NCBI GenBank assembly: GCA_963920705.1
Contig: OY987236.1
Span: 6,310,190-6,374,189 of the forward strand
Reading direction: 5' to 3'
Origin: Odiellus spinosus
Lineage: Eukaryota; Arthropoda; Arachnida; Opiliones; Phalangiidae
Length of the DNA stretch: 64,000 bases
The position numbers and the translations under genes are program-made. Each line of letters starts with the position of its first letter. The stretch's first letter is position 1. Shown in pieces: positions 36,739 through 49,100 of the stretch. A model generated the notes under the pieces. It did no database searches. It was given only the letters and a program-made list of their open reading frames with translations, and was not told where the DNA came from.

Positions 36739-38778
36739 TTAATATTAGTTGATATCCAAATATCACTAAGATGACTTAAAATGACAGGGGCTATGATTAG
36801 GGGACTGTCAATACAAGATCATAAATCGTAGATGATTTGATAGTGATTCAAACGTATTATGTAGTAGAGATTTAACTGATTCAGTATAGATTTAAAGGTC
36901 ACATGCAACCTGACTCGATATGTCATTATTTTAGGGTAGCATATTGTTATGAAAATACAGCCTGAGTTTTTTTTTTTAAATATCTAAAGATTAACTGCGC
37001 GAGCTTTGGTGCGAGATCAATTTTACATGGACTGAATTGAGTCAAATAGTTTAAGAGATTTGAAATCATTTTTATAGTGATTCAAAGGTATTGGTAGAGA
37101 TTCACTGATTCAGTATATAACTGATTCAAAAACTTTACTGGGTAACAGCCCCCTTAGTCTACAGTCACCAAAATAAAAAATACTCACTGGCGGAAGAAAC
37201 TAGGAGAATATTGAGCGAGATAATGAATGAGTAAAACTGGTTGACGGGTGATCCAACAATGATCTAATTCGTTTGCTATTGCAACAGCCATTAATTTAGC
37301 GCACCTATTTGTGGCCATTTTTGCTTTATTATCTTTTTCGCCAACGAATCTCTGTTAAGATATTAAATGAGATGTAGTTTTTGAAGAAAAATTCTATATT
37401 ATTATTTTTATTTTTAAAATCCATTGGTTATTGCTTATGAAAACCAAAATCACTAAATATTTTTCAACTTAGAAGTTAAACAAAATAAATTAACATTTCA
37501 CCGCCTTCTTGGGGGAGATGACACCATCATCGCATTGAAGGAGAGGGAAATGAAGTCCCTATTAAATTTAAGATTGGTGACATGGGTGGGGTTTTGCTAA
37601 GCCCCTCCTTTTCTGTGTGCTAAGATGGGGGACAAGACTAGTTACGTGGTAAACACCACTACTTAACTTTAAGGGGAAAAAAATTGATTTTCGATTTTTA
37701 TAAGCACAGATTTCAAAAATAATCAAGATGTAACTTTTCTTAAAATGTGTCTATTTGACTAACAACCTCCCCTGCTTTTCCTGTACAAGCATTTTCCAAG
37801 ATATTAGAAACTACTGGTCCTGGACATATTACCGTGACTTTAATTCCTTCTCTATTATTTAAAGAAAAATTATCAGTAACCCAATTCGTAATGATAGTGG
37901 CTATTTGTTACTAATTACCTAGCATATTCAGAACGAAGAGCTTCGTACATTCCATTTATGGCATGTTTAGATCCTGTGTAACTAGCCGAAAGAGGAACCC
38001 CTAATATTCCAGCTGTACTACTAGTGACTGCAATATGACCACTTTTATGTTCAAGGAAATAAGGTAAAACGACTTTGATCAAATTAATTGGAGCAAAAAC
38101 ATTCAAATCAAATATTTGTTTATGAACTTCAAGATCTATGTCTAGAAAACAGGCTCTTTGGCTTCGACCAGCATTATTAACAAGAATATCCAACTGAAAT
38201 TGTATTTACGCGCATTGTAATGCCTCAAACTTATTAGATAATTCATTAGATAAATACTTTTCCAAAATGTCTAAGAACAGTGTCAAACTGCTGTTGATGA
38301 GTGTCAAAGTCAGTCATGTTAAAAGGAAGGCAAAAAACATCATCTTCAGAAAGAGTTTTGTTACTTTGAAGGCATTTTTCTCTGACTTTTTGTAAATTTT
38401 CTTTATTTGTTCCTTAAAAGGCAAAATTGCAATGTTATTTTGGGCAATTAATAAATCAATTTGTATGGTATTCAAACCAGACAAAACCAATTTGACATTC
38501 TCCTCAGCCAATATATAAGCTAGAGCTTCGCCAATCCCACTAGATGAGCCAGTTACCCATACTACTTTTCCTTTTAAGTCACCTATCAAATTGAAAAACA
38601 CAATGATTTAATTGCGATGACTTTGTGAAAATGCCTTTAACAGTGGTATTTGGTAGTAAATACTTATTGGTTTTCCGTATTTTTCAGAGAAAATTAAAGT
38701 TAAATCTGCATCAGCTTTCATCAAAAACCACATCAAAAAGGCTAGTAAAGCCAGAAAAGTCAATAATAACAGCCACAT
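36643..38778 (-). CDS. DHRS7: Short-chain dehydrogenase/reductase, DHRS7 type
   Basis: Seven exons read on the minus strand: 38778-38664, 38582-38478, 38412-38258, 38193-37919, 37851-37767, 37351-37188 and 36700-36643 (319 codons, 318 residues; the human protein is 339). An N-terminal hydrophobic segment (MWLLLLTFLALLAFL) should be a membrane anchor. The cofactor motif TGSSSGIG is at residues 49-56, NNAG at 131-134, the likely catalytic Ser at 184, and YTGSK at 197-201 with Tyr197 and Lys201. Then ICPGPVVSN and KMATNRCAKLMAVAIANEL follow as in DHRS7. DHRS7 enzymes are endoplasmic-reticulum NADP(H)-dependent reductases; the substrate here cannot be told. The last exon is only 58 nt and its acceptor follows a very long T tract. 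Head-to-head with WDR81 across 4.4 kb of repeats. Confidence 0.88.
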
Positions 38779-39555
38779 ATTAAATATTAAAAAAGTTTAT
38801 TGTCTTAATTCTTATAGATTTTGCCAAGGCTATCTTCAGTTAGTAGGTTAACTCTATTTTAATAACTCTAAATTATATTTCCTTTTAAAGTAGATCGTCT
38901 TTAGTCACTTGATTCAGTATAACTTAGGAATGTGAACAAGGAAAATATATATATATATAATTAGAACCGGTGTATTAGAAGTTTAGAACCCTTTGGCATA
39001 GTCGTTCGTTTAGTCGAGACTCGAGAACTTTTTTTTCTTGTTAGGAGGGTTGTTGACTTGTTGTTACTTGTTAGTAAGTAGCAACCTTACAGCACCAATT
39101 TTTTATAAAATTTTTATAGGGCCTAATTGGCTAGTTAATTAAGGTGAATTACAATACAAGTGACACACAAAACTATTAAATTAAAATACACATAAATATG
39201 AGGTGAAACATAAGATCACAAGTTAAGGATGTACTCTCATCCCATCCCATCCCTTGCCCCTTGGTCCTTACAAAAATCACGAGAGAAAAAAACAAATGAA
39301 AAAGGAGTCAAGTCTGGACATAGAGGGTCTGGAGGATTTTGGCGAATTCCACTGATATGTTTCGAGCGCTCCGAGAGCGCTCGCGATGAGATTTCGTGTT
39401 CCACTGGTGACCTTAGAGCGGCTCGTGGCGAGATCCGCGTGTTCCACTGGCGATTTCGCTCTCGCGGAGAGCGCTCTGAGAGCAAAAATATCGCTCCGAG
39501 ATATTCGAGATATTCGACAGATCGACGGATCTCGAGCGGTTTTCGTGATTTTTTT

Positions 39556-40379
39556 ATAGCGATTTCCACTGGGAAGCTCCGAGAGGGCTCCGATTAAAAA
39601 TGGCGGAACTAGATAGGAATAGCAAAATTTGGGCTGCGTATTTATTTTTGGAATCGTCTTCGGATAGTTCCGAACTTCCGACGAGGAAATTGTACCTAAT
39701 CAAGGAGGATTAGACAAGGAGAGGAAATGTGGGGCTGCGTTGAGTTAGAGAGAGAAGAGCCAACCTCCCACTCGGGTGGAAAGGGGGGATAGGAAATTCT
39801 CGAGGTAAACTGTTGTCACGTGGTCGCTAGCTAGCGCGTCTCATAAAGGATTCGTTTTACCCACGCGACAACATTTTACCACGAAACGTCTCTACCCCCG
39901 TTCTCCCAGAGTGGGAGTTTAGGCCGACGCAGTAGGAACCGCGCCGTCCCCACATTTCTTCTCCTTGTCTAATCCTCCTTGACCTAATCTTTTACAACAA
40001 ACATCAAGGATAGAAAAAAGGCCTAAAATAAATGGTTATATTGAGGATGTTGTTCATTCCTACTCCGAAAATGAAGTCCTTTACGCATAGGCTTATCGTT
40101 TAAAATAATTTATTCAAGTGTTGTTATTTATTATTTCGTAAAAATGAACCATCTTCGTTAACAAAAAGTTTCTCGAACACAACATGATTCGAATCAGCCA
40201 TGGCTTGCCGCGAAAAGCTTGCCTTGAGAGTCGCTCTTTTAATTGAGTCGTGTTTCACTCTATTCACTGGGAGATTCGCTCGACCACTCTCAAGCGAATT
40301 CTCGACCGATCTGTGACGTCAAAATCGAGTTCGGAGCCCTCTCTCGGAGCGCTCGAAACGTCCCAGTGGAAATCGCTAT
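39556..40379. mobile_element. Inverted-repeat element with arms starting tagcgatttccactggga
   Basis: Left arm near 39556 and right arm ending near 40379 are reverse complements over 'tagcgatttccactggga'. They are followed inward, after a variable gap, by a second shared block 'ctccgagag' and 'gggctccga'. It is interrupted by the MITE at 39701-39981; without that insertion it would be about 540 bp. Similar 'ttccactgg' blocks at 39347, 39400 and 39443 suggest further partial copies. Target duplication not resolved; family unknown. Non-coding. Confidence 0.6.
39701..39981. mobile_element. 281-bp MITE with 7-bp target duplication, nested in another element
   Basis: Ends CAAGGAGGATTAGACAAGG and its reverse complement; the arms match for about 34 of 35 bases and weaker complementarity runs through the whole body. 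It is flanked by acctaat at 39694-39700 and 39982-39988, a clean 7-bp direct repeat. A CA-rich TIR start with a 7-8 bp duplication is hAT-like, but I leave the superfamily open. Non-coding. Confidence 0.8.
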
Positions 40380-40589
40380 TTGTAAAGTTTCGCCTTGACC
40401 TTAATGACCGTAACCATTAACCTAGGACGACATGGTACGCCGAAAAAAGGAGTGCCTCATGGGGTACTTTCGCGAATACTGGCCAAAAAAAAGCTAATGG
40501 GACTCGGAGTTAACACGCGTACCGTGGATTAACGGGGCATGGGAAAAAACGTTTTGGTCACGGGTCCCCAAGGCTAGTAGATTAAAGCG

Positions 40590-40725
40590 TATGAGGGTCC
40601 CAGCCTCCAGGATAGAAAGAAGTTTGAACAGGCTAACTAGAGCGCCTCGGGGGGAGTGGGGCCCAATTCGAGACTCTGTCTCTCCTCAACCCTGCATCAG
40701 CGACAAATTAAATAAAAAAAAATTG
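40590..40725 (+). repeat. Possible tRNA-derived SINE
   Basis: Contains 'ctagagcgcctcggg' (D-arm-like), then 'aattcgagactc' (B-box-like), then a tail ending 'ttaaataaaaaaaa'. This order is that of tRNA-derived SINEs. The A-box and 5' edge are unclear and no flanking duplication was found. Confidence 0.4.
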
Positions 40726-40861
40726 AGAATCACATGACTATGAACGTTGAGCCATAGTCCATGGTTGAGCTCTGGGTAAAATCAGGGGCTAACCTAACCA
40801 CTGGACCGGTGTTCCGTATGACCGTTTTGGCCAAGCCATTTCTTGTTATCGTGTCCCAACC

Positions 40862-40943
40862 CATAGCCTCCTCGATCACGCGCTTCGGCTGCGCTCGCGC
40901 TATAGCGCGAGCGCAGCCGAAGCGCGTGATCGAGGAGGCTATG
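40862..40943. repeat. 82-bp perfect palindrome, no spacer
   Basis: The two 41-bp arms meet at gcgctatagcgc and pair at all 41 positions; the pairing stops at 40861/40944. It is far richer in G and C than the surroundings. It makes both strands encode the same meaningless peptide, so the open frames there are not genes. Confidence 0.95.
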
Positions 40944-42004
40944 CCCAACCCCACTAAACGGACCCAAATGAAGTAAAGAGGGTGCTGTCTACCTGGAAGA
41001 AAAAGAAGAATGCTCTTCGCTCATGATTATACCATATAGTGTTTTTCTATAGGCCTCCTGAGTGGTATACTGAGTACTGTGTATTTTGTGAATAGTTGGG
41101 CTAACATCTATAATTAATTGACTATAAGTATGCCTAAAGTTGAGAACTTGATAGACAGTGAGACAGGCTTATTAATGGCGGATATCAATATCAATATAGT
41201 TCAATATCAATATAGTTAAGTGTAGTTAAATAATTAATATGATCACTTTCGGTATATCCGTAAACTTTATTTTTATTTTCTTTTCTTTTATTTATTTGTA
41301 TTTTTTTGCTGCGCTCCCACCCATAGTGGTGAGCCGCCCTGTTAAAAAAGGGTGTACTTAATACGGCAACCAATAAACCTGTAAACCTGTAAACCTGTCG
41401 GAGTCAAACGTCAATAGCAGCTGTGGATTCTGTGGAAGGAGTCGCCTGTAGAATTTATTGCAATGAACATGAATAATTCGGAATCATTCCATGCAAAATT
41501 GATCTACGATTTGTCTATCGATGGAAAGTTTGTCAGGTTTATGGAGAAGAACAAAGCATTATTGCTAGTGAGTATTGTTTTAAATTTTCCCAAGTCTTGA
41601 TTCTCCGGATTCCGGAATGTCAACAGAACATGCCAAGTCCTAAACATAGTGCATGCGTTGCTGGGCTGCAGCAGTGCAGCTTGACTCACTGATTTATCGT
41701 TTCTTGGCCCATGCTTGACTTGAGTCTTGATCATACTTAAAGACTTGATCAATGGGGCCGTGCTAATTGCCAATGCAATATTTGCAGTAACAAATTACAA
41801 CACTGATGGGCAATTCGATAGTGACTTTTGTACAGCCAAGCCTGATCCTTCGCGAATTTGCCCGCAACTGATTGACAGTTACAATTTTTACATTTATATG
41901 CATATATTTGGTGTTCTGGACTCTGCCCAGGTTCTCAAGAAACGGGAATCTGTGTAGAAATATAGGTGGGCCTAGTGGACTATCTAATTATATCCAGGTT
42001 CCAC

Positions 42005-42450
42005 AAAAACAAAAATGGATAGGCATCGGGGACTTTGGACGTCTATTTGTGCGAAAGCTCCTATTTCCTGAGAGCTGGGGCAGAAATAGCCAAGCATAAT
42101 TAGATGGCTCTTAATACTCGAGCTCTCGACTTTTTTGAAACCCAGTCTGAAATTGACAATCCAACGGTGGGGCATCTATTCCTGCCCAGTTTCAACTTTC
42201 ATCAAGCCCTGGCAAAATAGCCTAAAATGATTGTATAAATGGTTATACTCTGGAACTCAACATTTTTTAAACCCAAGCAATAATGGACATTGGCCATCTA
42301 TTTTTGCCTGGGCTCTCGGTTTTTGGGAACAAGGGCAGAAATAGATATTCTACTGTAGAATGTCTATTTCTACCCTGTTTCCCATGTCTTGAGAAAACAG
42401 ACAGAAATAGCCTGGCATAATAAGATGGCTATTTATACCCAAGTCCTGGA
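42005..42450. repeat. Degenerate inverted and direct repeats
   Basis: Short units such as 'cagaaatag', 'aagatggctatttata' and 'gcatctatt' recur in both orientations. A sharply defined pair, 'gaaatagatattct' and 'agaatgtctatttc', forms a hairpin near 42350. Probably a decayed foldback element; boundaries uncertain. Confidence 0.35.
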
Positions 42451-42459
42451 TATTTTTGG

Positions 42460-42635
42460 CCCATTATCTGCGATTTTTAAATACCCTTTAAAGTCACCTT
42501 CTTTTCTAGCTTAGCAGATTACATTGACCAAAAGAAATTTTACAGTCAATTGACTGTAAAAGCTTTAAAGCTTGGCTGTGTGCATAACAGAAGAGCATTT
42601 AAAGGGGAAAATTTCCAAGCAGATAGGGACTTTAA
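42460..42635. mobile_element. T2 element copy with degraded left end
   Basis: The 'atctgcgatttttaaa' interior and the right end 'cagatagggactttaa' match the other T2 copies; the left TTAAAGGG has been lost. An extra small hairpin around 'ttttacagtcaattgactgtaaaa' (near 42538-42561) is present. Confidence 0.65.
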
Positions 42636-42717
42636 AAGCCACCAGCTATTTGTGCCTGGGACCCAGACACAATAGGCTAATTTGAAATTGAAGAGGAACT
42701 GGCAGGGGTACATCCGA

Positions 42718-42892
42718 AAAAAGTGAGTCTGATGTGAAGAGGTCCTCAAGAACACTGCAAAGGTCTTGGAGAAGTCTTTAAGACCACACCAAGAATTCTT
42801 GACTTTGGAAGACTTCCCCAAGATCTTAAGACTACGTAAGACACCTGAAAGACTTCCCCAAGACCTCTTAAGACTAACTTTTTTTGGTAAGG
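42718..42892. mobile_element. Inverted-repeat element, family T5
   Basis: Left arm 'gtctgatgtgaagaggtcct' is partly complementary to the right arm (read reversed) 'gttagtcttaagaggtcttg', and internal 'aagtctttaaga' and 'gaagacttcccc' blocks alternate in orientation. A second copy lies in WDR81 intron 14 (49675-49810). Confidence 0.55.
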
Positions 42893-43135
42893 GCACCCTT
42901 TACGCGCCGATCTGTTAAGAGATGTCGCTATTGTAGTTCCAATTCTGATCCTATTCTGATTGGCTAAGCTTTGACGAGAGATACAAACTAGGCAGTAGCC
43001 CCTCCCCTCGCGCTTCGAGACTTGATGCGTTTCCCATAGCAACTGGTGTAATACATGGATAGGTACGAGAGTGAGAGATAGTGAGATGTAGGCGCGCCAC
43101 ATATTGTGATAATTCATCATTACACTTGTACTCCA

Positions 43136-46100
43136 ATGGTCGGAGCCCCTGGAAGTTGGTTTATGAGTATGGAAATTTCGAATGAGGCTTGTTCCCCTTT
43201 GATAGAATACATAATCATAGATTTATGTATGGTTGAAAAGGATACATTCACTCTTGTTCCCACCGTTAGTGGGCAAACCAAAGGGCTTAAGAATTCTTAC
43301 CTCTTGGTTCTAGAGCATATATAAAGCCTTATTATAAATTTATTGATTGGTTATCGATATAGGTGCACCAAGATTGGTTGCATCAGGTTGAGTTGGTGAA
43401 AGCCTTACCCAGTCATTACCCGACTTTTGAACTGAGTGATGAAGAATGTCAGTTACTCTTAAGAACAAAGTGTCCCAAGTCTTTGCCACCTTCATGGAAA
43501 TTGGTATTGTTAACAGTGATTCCTAAACACCGTGGAAAAGTTTTTAGGTATATTCGATCAAACTATCATCTCCATTGTTTACATAATCTATATTTAACTG
43601 TGGTAAATCCAGACTAATTGATAAGCAAGACACATCGAAGCAATCATCTAGAAACTTGGGATTTTCTCAATTAATTCATTATGTTTCTGAAACAAATTAT
43701 AAAAACTTATGGAAAAATACCTATAACAAGTACCACCAACAAAACAAAATGCAAACGCACAAATCTAGGAAGAATGAATTACAAGTAACTAAACCAGAGA
43801 AAAATAATTTGAACACATTTAAGAACTAAACAGTTTTTATCTAGAGTTATAATAGTGCAATTCGAGAAACTATTAACCGTATATACGGTTGTCCAATAAT
43901 ATTAACTTCTCAACGCGATAATGGCGATTCAGTTTCTGACCCTGTCAAAATGAAAGAAATGCTAACTGTCTTAGGTAAATGGGTAATTTCATTTTTAGTC
44001 TCAATTTATTTTAACTTGAATTTCTTATAGGACATTGCCATCCCAATATCCTGCCAGCTTACTTCGCTTTAGAGAGTCTAGAGAGCTTTTATTTGTTACA
44101 ACCTTTCCACGAACACACTTTGTACAATTGCGTCCAACTCTCGCCCGCCGCGTTAAATCTTTCAACTGGGCGATGCCTATTTGTATTTTACCAATTACTT
44201 CATTGCTTAAGTCACTTGCTAGACTTGGGGCTTCATTTGGGTAACATTTCTCTCTCCGACGTTTATTTTGACCATGAAATTTGGGTTCAAGTCACTCCCA
44301 GACTTTGGGAAGATACTTTAAAAGAAGCTGAAGATATAGAAAACAAGCGCAAGGCTGATGTGAGAGACAAAACGCAAGATTCGAAGAAAAAAGATGATAT
44401 TAATAACCGGGAGAAACTATTGAATGATTACTTAAGTTTGTGGGTTCGAGGTCAAATGAGTAACTTTGATTATCTTATGGAATTGAACAAATTGGCAGGG
44501 AGGGAGATGGGAAACCCAAAACATCATCCAGTTATACCTTGGGTAGTAGATTTCACTTCCTCCAATGGAGGCTGGAGAGATTTAACAAAATCTAAATACC
44601 GTTTAAATAAAGGAGACAGACAATTGGATTTAACCTACGAATCGTCAACGACCAATAAAAATGCATTTAGTGGTCAACCTTATAGTGCAGGATCCTTGAG
44701 TCTGGCTATTCAAGTAAGCGTGAAAGCGTGATCTTAAAATTAAGATTGTAGACTTAAACTTCAATTCTACATTAGGTTCCTCATCATGTTTCCGAAGTGT
44801 TGACAGACATTGTTTACTACGTTTATAAAGCGAGGAGGATTCCAAAATCTGTTTTATGCAAACATGTTAGAAATAATTGGGTTGCAGACGAATATCCCGC
44901 AACCATGGAGAGAATGCAGGTAAAGTTTCTTTCTGAGCCATTGGATTTTTGAAATTTTTATTTGAATATTGGATATATGATAACCCCAGAGTCACCTTAT
45001 TTCCAAAAATGATCTTTATCGGCCAAGTTCCTTTTTTTTTGGCCTAGAAACTACACTTAAAGTATTCCTATTTCATTATTGATCATCAGAAACTAGTAAA
45101 ATATGATTTAATTTCATTGAAATGGCCTGGTAAAATTATATTATTATGTCAGCTATGGAGTCCTATATTTCCTATTTAAATTTTCTCTTAAAGACTGTAC
45201 CAACTACTTTTTCTCCTCAAGATCCAACTTTTATTATAATTCCAAATCAAAAAATTGGGTATTTTTAAAAATTCCAACATTTTAGTATTTGGTTTAAACT
45301 TTAAAGGGAGTATAAACCAGTAACAAAAAACGCCTGTTTGTATCTCAATGTAGATTTCATTTGTTAGATGTAATGGCAGGAATGTCAAGCTGAACCTTCC
45401 ACCTTGTCCCAGGGCTTTATACTCCCTGCCTAATGTTCATTTCAAATTTTATTTTACTGAAAATTTCACTACCCCAAGGTCCTAAAAGTTACTCTTGAAA
45501 TATGTTGTGAAATATTATAATTGACTTTTAGGATTGGACCCCTGATGAATGCATTCCAGAGTTTTTTACGGATCCTGAAATTTTCAAATCAATTCATGAA
45601 GATTTAAATGATTTGGAACTACCTAGTTGGTCCAACAACACTCAGGATTTTCTTAGACAACATATGGCTTTGCTGGAAAGTGATCATGTGTCGGAACGTT
45701 TGCATCATTGGATCGACCTTACTTTTGGGTATAAATTATCCGGTTCATCGGCTCTCAAAAGCAAGAATGTTTGTTTGCCCTTGGTTGATCAGCACACAAC
45801 TCTATATGGTTCTGGAATGACCCAATTATTTTCGCAACCTCATCCTCATAAAATGGCTACGTGTATATTTGCCGGCCGTAAGGCCCCGAAGACATTCAGA
45901 ACAGCGTCTCAGAAATGTATCTTGCAAACTGTCAGAATTAAAGAGAATGTTGAAGCTCCTGATAAGGATCAAGACGGAAAAGACATTGTTGATGATGATA
46001 AAGTAGATGGTTTGAAGAATTTGAGAAGATCTAAATCAATGCTGGTTACCAGTTCACCCACTGTTGAGTCATCCAAGGTTGAAAATAGACCAGAGAATCA

Positions 46101-49100
46101 AGTTATTGTTCTATCCAAGGATTACAACCCAATGGCAGCTCTCCAACAAGTGGAATCTCTATACAGTTTTGCTTCTCAGACTATGGGATCCGGTTCTCTC
46201 AATTCGGAATTTCTTAACAAGGATAAGGAAAATTTGAACCCTCACCGGTTATACAAATCATGGGATATGATTACCTTAGGTTGTTTACTAAGCCAAATTT
46301 CTCTCCCATCCCGGTTTCACGTGGTTCCTAAGGAAATACCTTTGAAAGATGCCTATAATCTAGTCATAAAAGTTTTACAAGCCCATTCGCACGAACTCCC
46401 AAAGTAAGTTTGTTGAGTTTGATTGAGATCTTCCCAAAAAAAAAAAAAAAAAAAAAGAAAAGCTTGGCTTAGTATTTTTCCCTTTACATTTTAGGTACGC
46501 TTCCAAAGCAATACAGCTTTTACTTCAAATTAAAATGCCAATTACTGGAATCAAAATAAACGAGCCATTACCATCGTATCCCCCCATTACGCCCGAAGGA
46601 CTTCCACCGGTTTCTTCTCATCAATTGCTTCAACCTCTGATCAATTTAATCCCATTTTCAACGTATTACGATCAACTTTACAATTTTATCTCTCATCTTA
46701 ACAAATTTCACAAAGAATTACGCTTCGCCGAATGTTTGACCCTGCCTGATGAAGATAAAATGAATTTGCTTCACGAGATTGCTGATGAAAAAGTTGTATA
46801 TACTTCTCAAATGTTACCTAGAATTTTACCCCAACTGGATTCCGAAGGAGTTGATTTGCTGATTCCCTTCTTGCTTCATATGTTTGAAAATCGCTGGACA
46901 TCTTTGTTGGCCGTTTGGCATTTGTTTGATCCGATATCCCAAGCTTTGGGAGTTCAGGCGGCCAGCGTCAAATTGGTTCCAACTTTAACCAAGCTTTTGG
47001 ATCCTGAAATTCCATCCCCGAAACATTTAAAACTGTATCATCGATCTTGTTTGCTTCAGTGGATCATCCGGTTAGGATTACAAACGTTTTTGTCGCACTT
47101 TGTCACCTTAATTATAGAAGCTACTGGTGGAGTTAGAGATTTTTCAACTGAGGGATCCATTATAGAGTGCGTTTTTTTTTTGTTTTTTTTCACTCAAAAT
47201 TAAGGCTAATTCATCTTTTGGGTTTTTTAGTGTTACGGATACTGTTCGTAAAAGTTCCCATCTTACAACCGAAATTGATGGTATTATGGACGGAGATAGT
47301 TCATCACTAAATCCAGAAGGAAATATTTCACCTTACGAAGATAGCTCAGTTAATAACTCATTAGTATCAGATTCTCCCCTGAGAACTGTGCTAGAAAAAT
47401 CTCCGTTTCATAGGCATGATGATGATTCCGAAAATAATTTAACCGAACCTGAAATGTTTCCTTTCGAATCTGCTGAAGAAGATAAACCAAATTCATCTAC
47501 AAGAGGTGTAGATTGTTCTGTAGATGTATGGGACAATTCAACTTTACTCGACCAAAATGAACCTGGCAGTGATTCGGAAGAGATTGAATCTAAAGTAACA
47601 GATAGTGAATCTAAAGTAACAGATGGTGAAGAATTTGGCGCTCTTAAACATGATCCAGCTAATGATTCCTCGACTTTTGACATTCCCGATATTGGGTATA
47701 GTATTAGGAAAGTTTTTATTTTTAAAAAATAATGGTATAATTTATGCAGGGAATTTGGAGGAACTCCTTCAAAAATAAATGACATCGCTTCCGGGGCTTT
47801 CAGATTTTCAGTCAGTGGTTCAATTACTAGAAAAAAGTCGCCTAATGGAAACTACGAAGACATTACTTATAACATCTCTGATGTGGCTGCAGAATCGGTA
47901 TTATGGTTGGCTCATCGGTTAGGACCAGTTTTAACCGCGAAACATCTCACCAGGAATTTACTCAAAATGTTAACTTTATGTTATTTGGGACCGCATCAGA
48001 AAAAAAGTACCTCTGAAACTTTGGCCTGTAAGTTAAATCTTTAATTAAGACTGTCTTGTACCTACCACTCTTAATTAGGTTTATTTCATTTGATCAAATT
48101 TTGACCAAATTAGACCTTTTTTCTCATTGAGAAAGCCAATGTCTTTGTTATTCTATGGTTGCTCATTGAAATGAAAAGCTTATGTAAAAAACAGTTGAAT
48201 TTTTTTCTACTTCTATCAAAAATATATATTAAAACTGTTTTAATATATATTTTTGCTTCTATGGATTAAATTCACAAGCTTACCACGAGTTCAATTTGAA
48301 ATGAGTTGGCATACATGTCTACTTCAACTGAAAGTACTCTGAAAAATATATATGTATATGTATATATAGGATTTTCTTTTTGCTTTAGCTGGAAGTATGA
48401 AAGTTAGCCTAACTGGAAAGTGGGTCATTGGAGACGATAATGCGTCAAAAGTCTTGGAATGTTTAGGAAACATAGTAGAACTCTATGGTGAAAATTTCAT
48501 AATCTCTCAATTTTTCCCTCACGCTTCTGACTTGGTACTATTGAATTAATTTTAATTTATTGTATTTACCCTGACCTAAAATAAATTTTACTTTATAAAC
48601 TTTAGGTTAACATGTGCAAAAAACACATAAATGATAATTCAGAATCAGCCTTAATTGGGATGCTGTCATTAATGCAATACATTATTCCGTATTTGAGTGA
48701 TGCCCTATTAATGGATAATTTACAGGTTATTTATAATTTTCCAATGCAAGTACTGACAATAACGAATGACTAAAGTTTTCTTTTATTTAATATTAGGACC
48801 TCATAATTAAAGATATACTGTATCCCGCTGCCCAACTCGCTACATCTTTGAGATTTAACTATTTTGGAGGGAGTATAGTTCGTTCTGTTGTGGCCGCGAA
48901 ACTAGTCAATAATTTGTACATAATTGGAATTAGAATTGGATTTGAAATGACTCGCAAACACTTAACGGGAATTCTGCAAAGGTTTTTCTTGGCTTTTGAT
49001 AAGGCTCACGAAACTTTAGCGCAGCAATTAGTTACTGAAAGTTTGTTGCGGTCGACCTCTGAATCAGTTGAGGATTATCTTGAGATTAAAAAAAGCAGTG

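Larger units (their letters stand above)
38779..43135. other. Repeat-filled region between divergent DHRS7 and WDR81
   Basis: No gene recognised. It holds, in order: a region with repeated 'ttccactg' and 'gagcgctc' motifs (39330-39540), a nested inverted-repeat insertion (39556-40379), a tRNA-derived SINE-like stretch (40590-40725), an 82-bp palindrome, direct 'aaacctgt' repeats near 41375-41400, degenerate repeats at 42005-42450, a T2 copy and a T5 copy. The stretch 42890-43135 is less AT-rich and may hold the WDR81 promoter. Confidence 0.5.

Noticed and set aside
39229-39597. Open frames of 110-122 codons on both strands
   Set aside because: They arise from G/C-rich repeated gagcgctc motifs of the element cluster; low-complexity Arg/Ser-rich peptides with no homology.
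40730-40976. Two overlapping frames on opposite strands with an identical peptide
   Set aside because: The identity is forced by the perfect palindrome; neither frame has homology or splice structure.
43106-43324. First WDR81 exon as a stand-alone 72-codon gene
   Set aside because: A GTTAGT donor at 43265 joins it in phase to the next exon, and the join resembles the N-terminus of WDR81.
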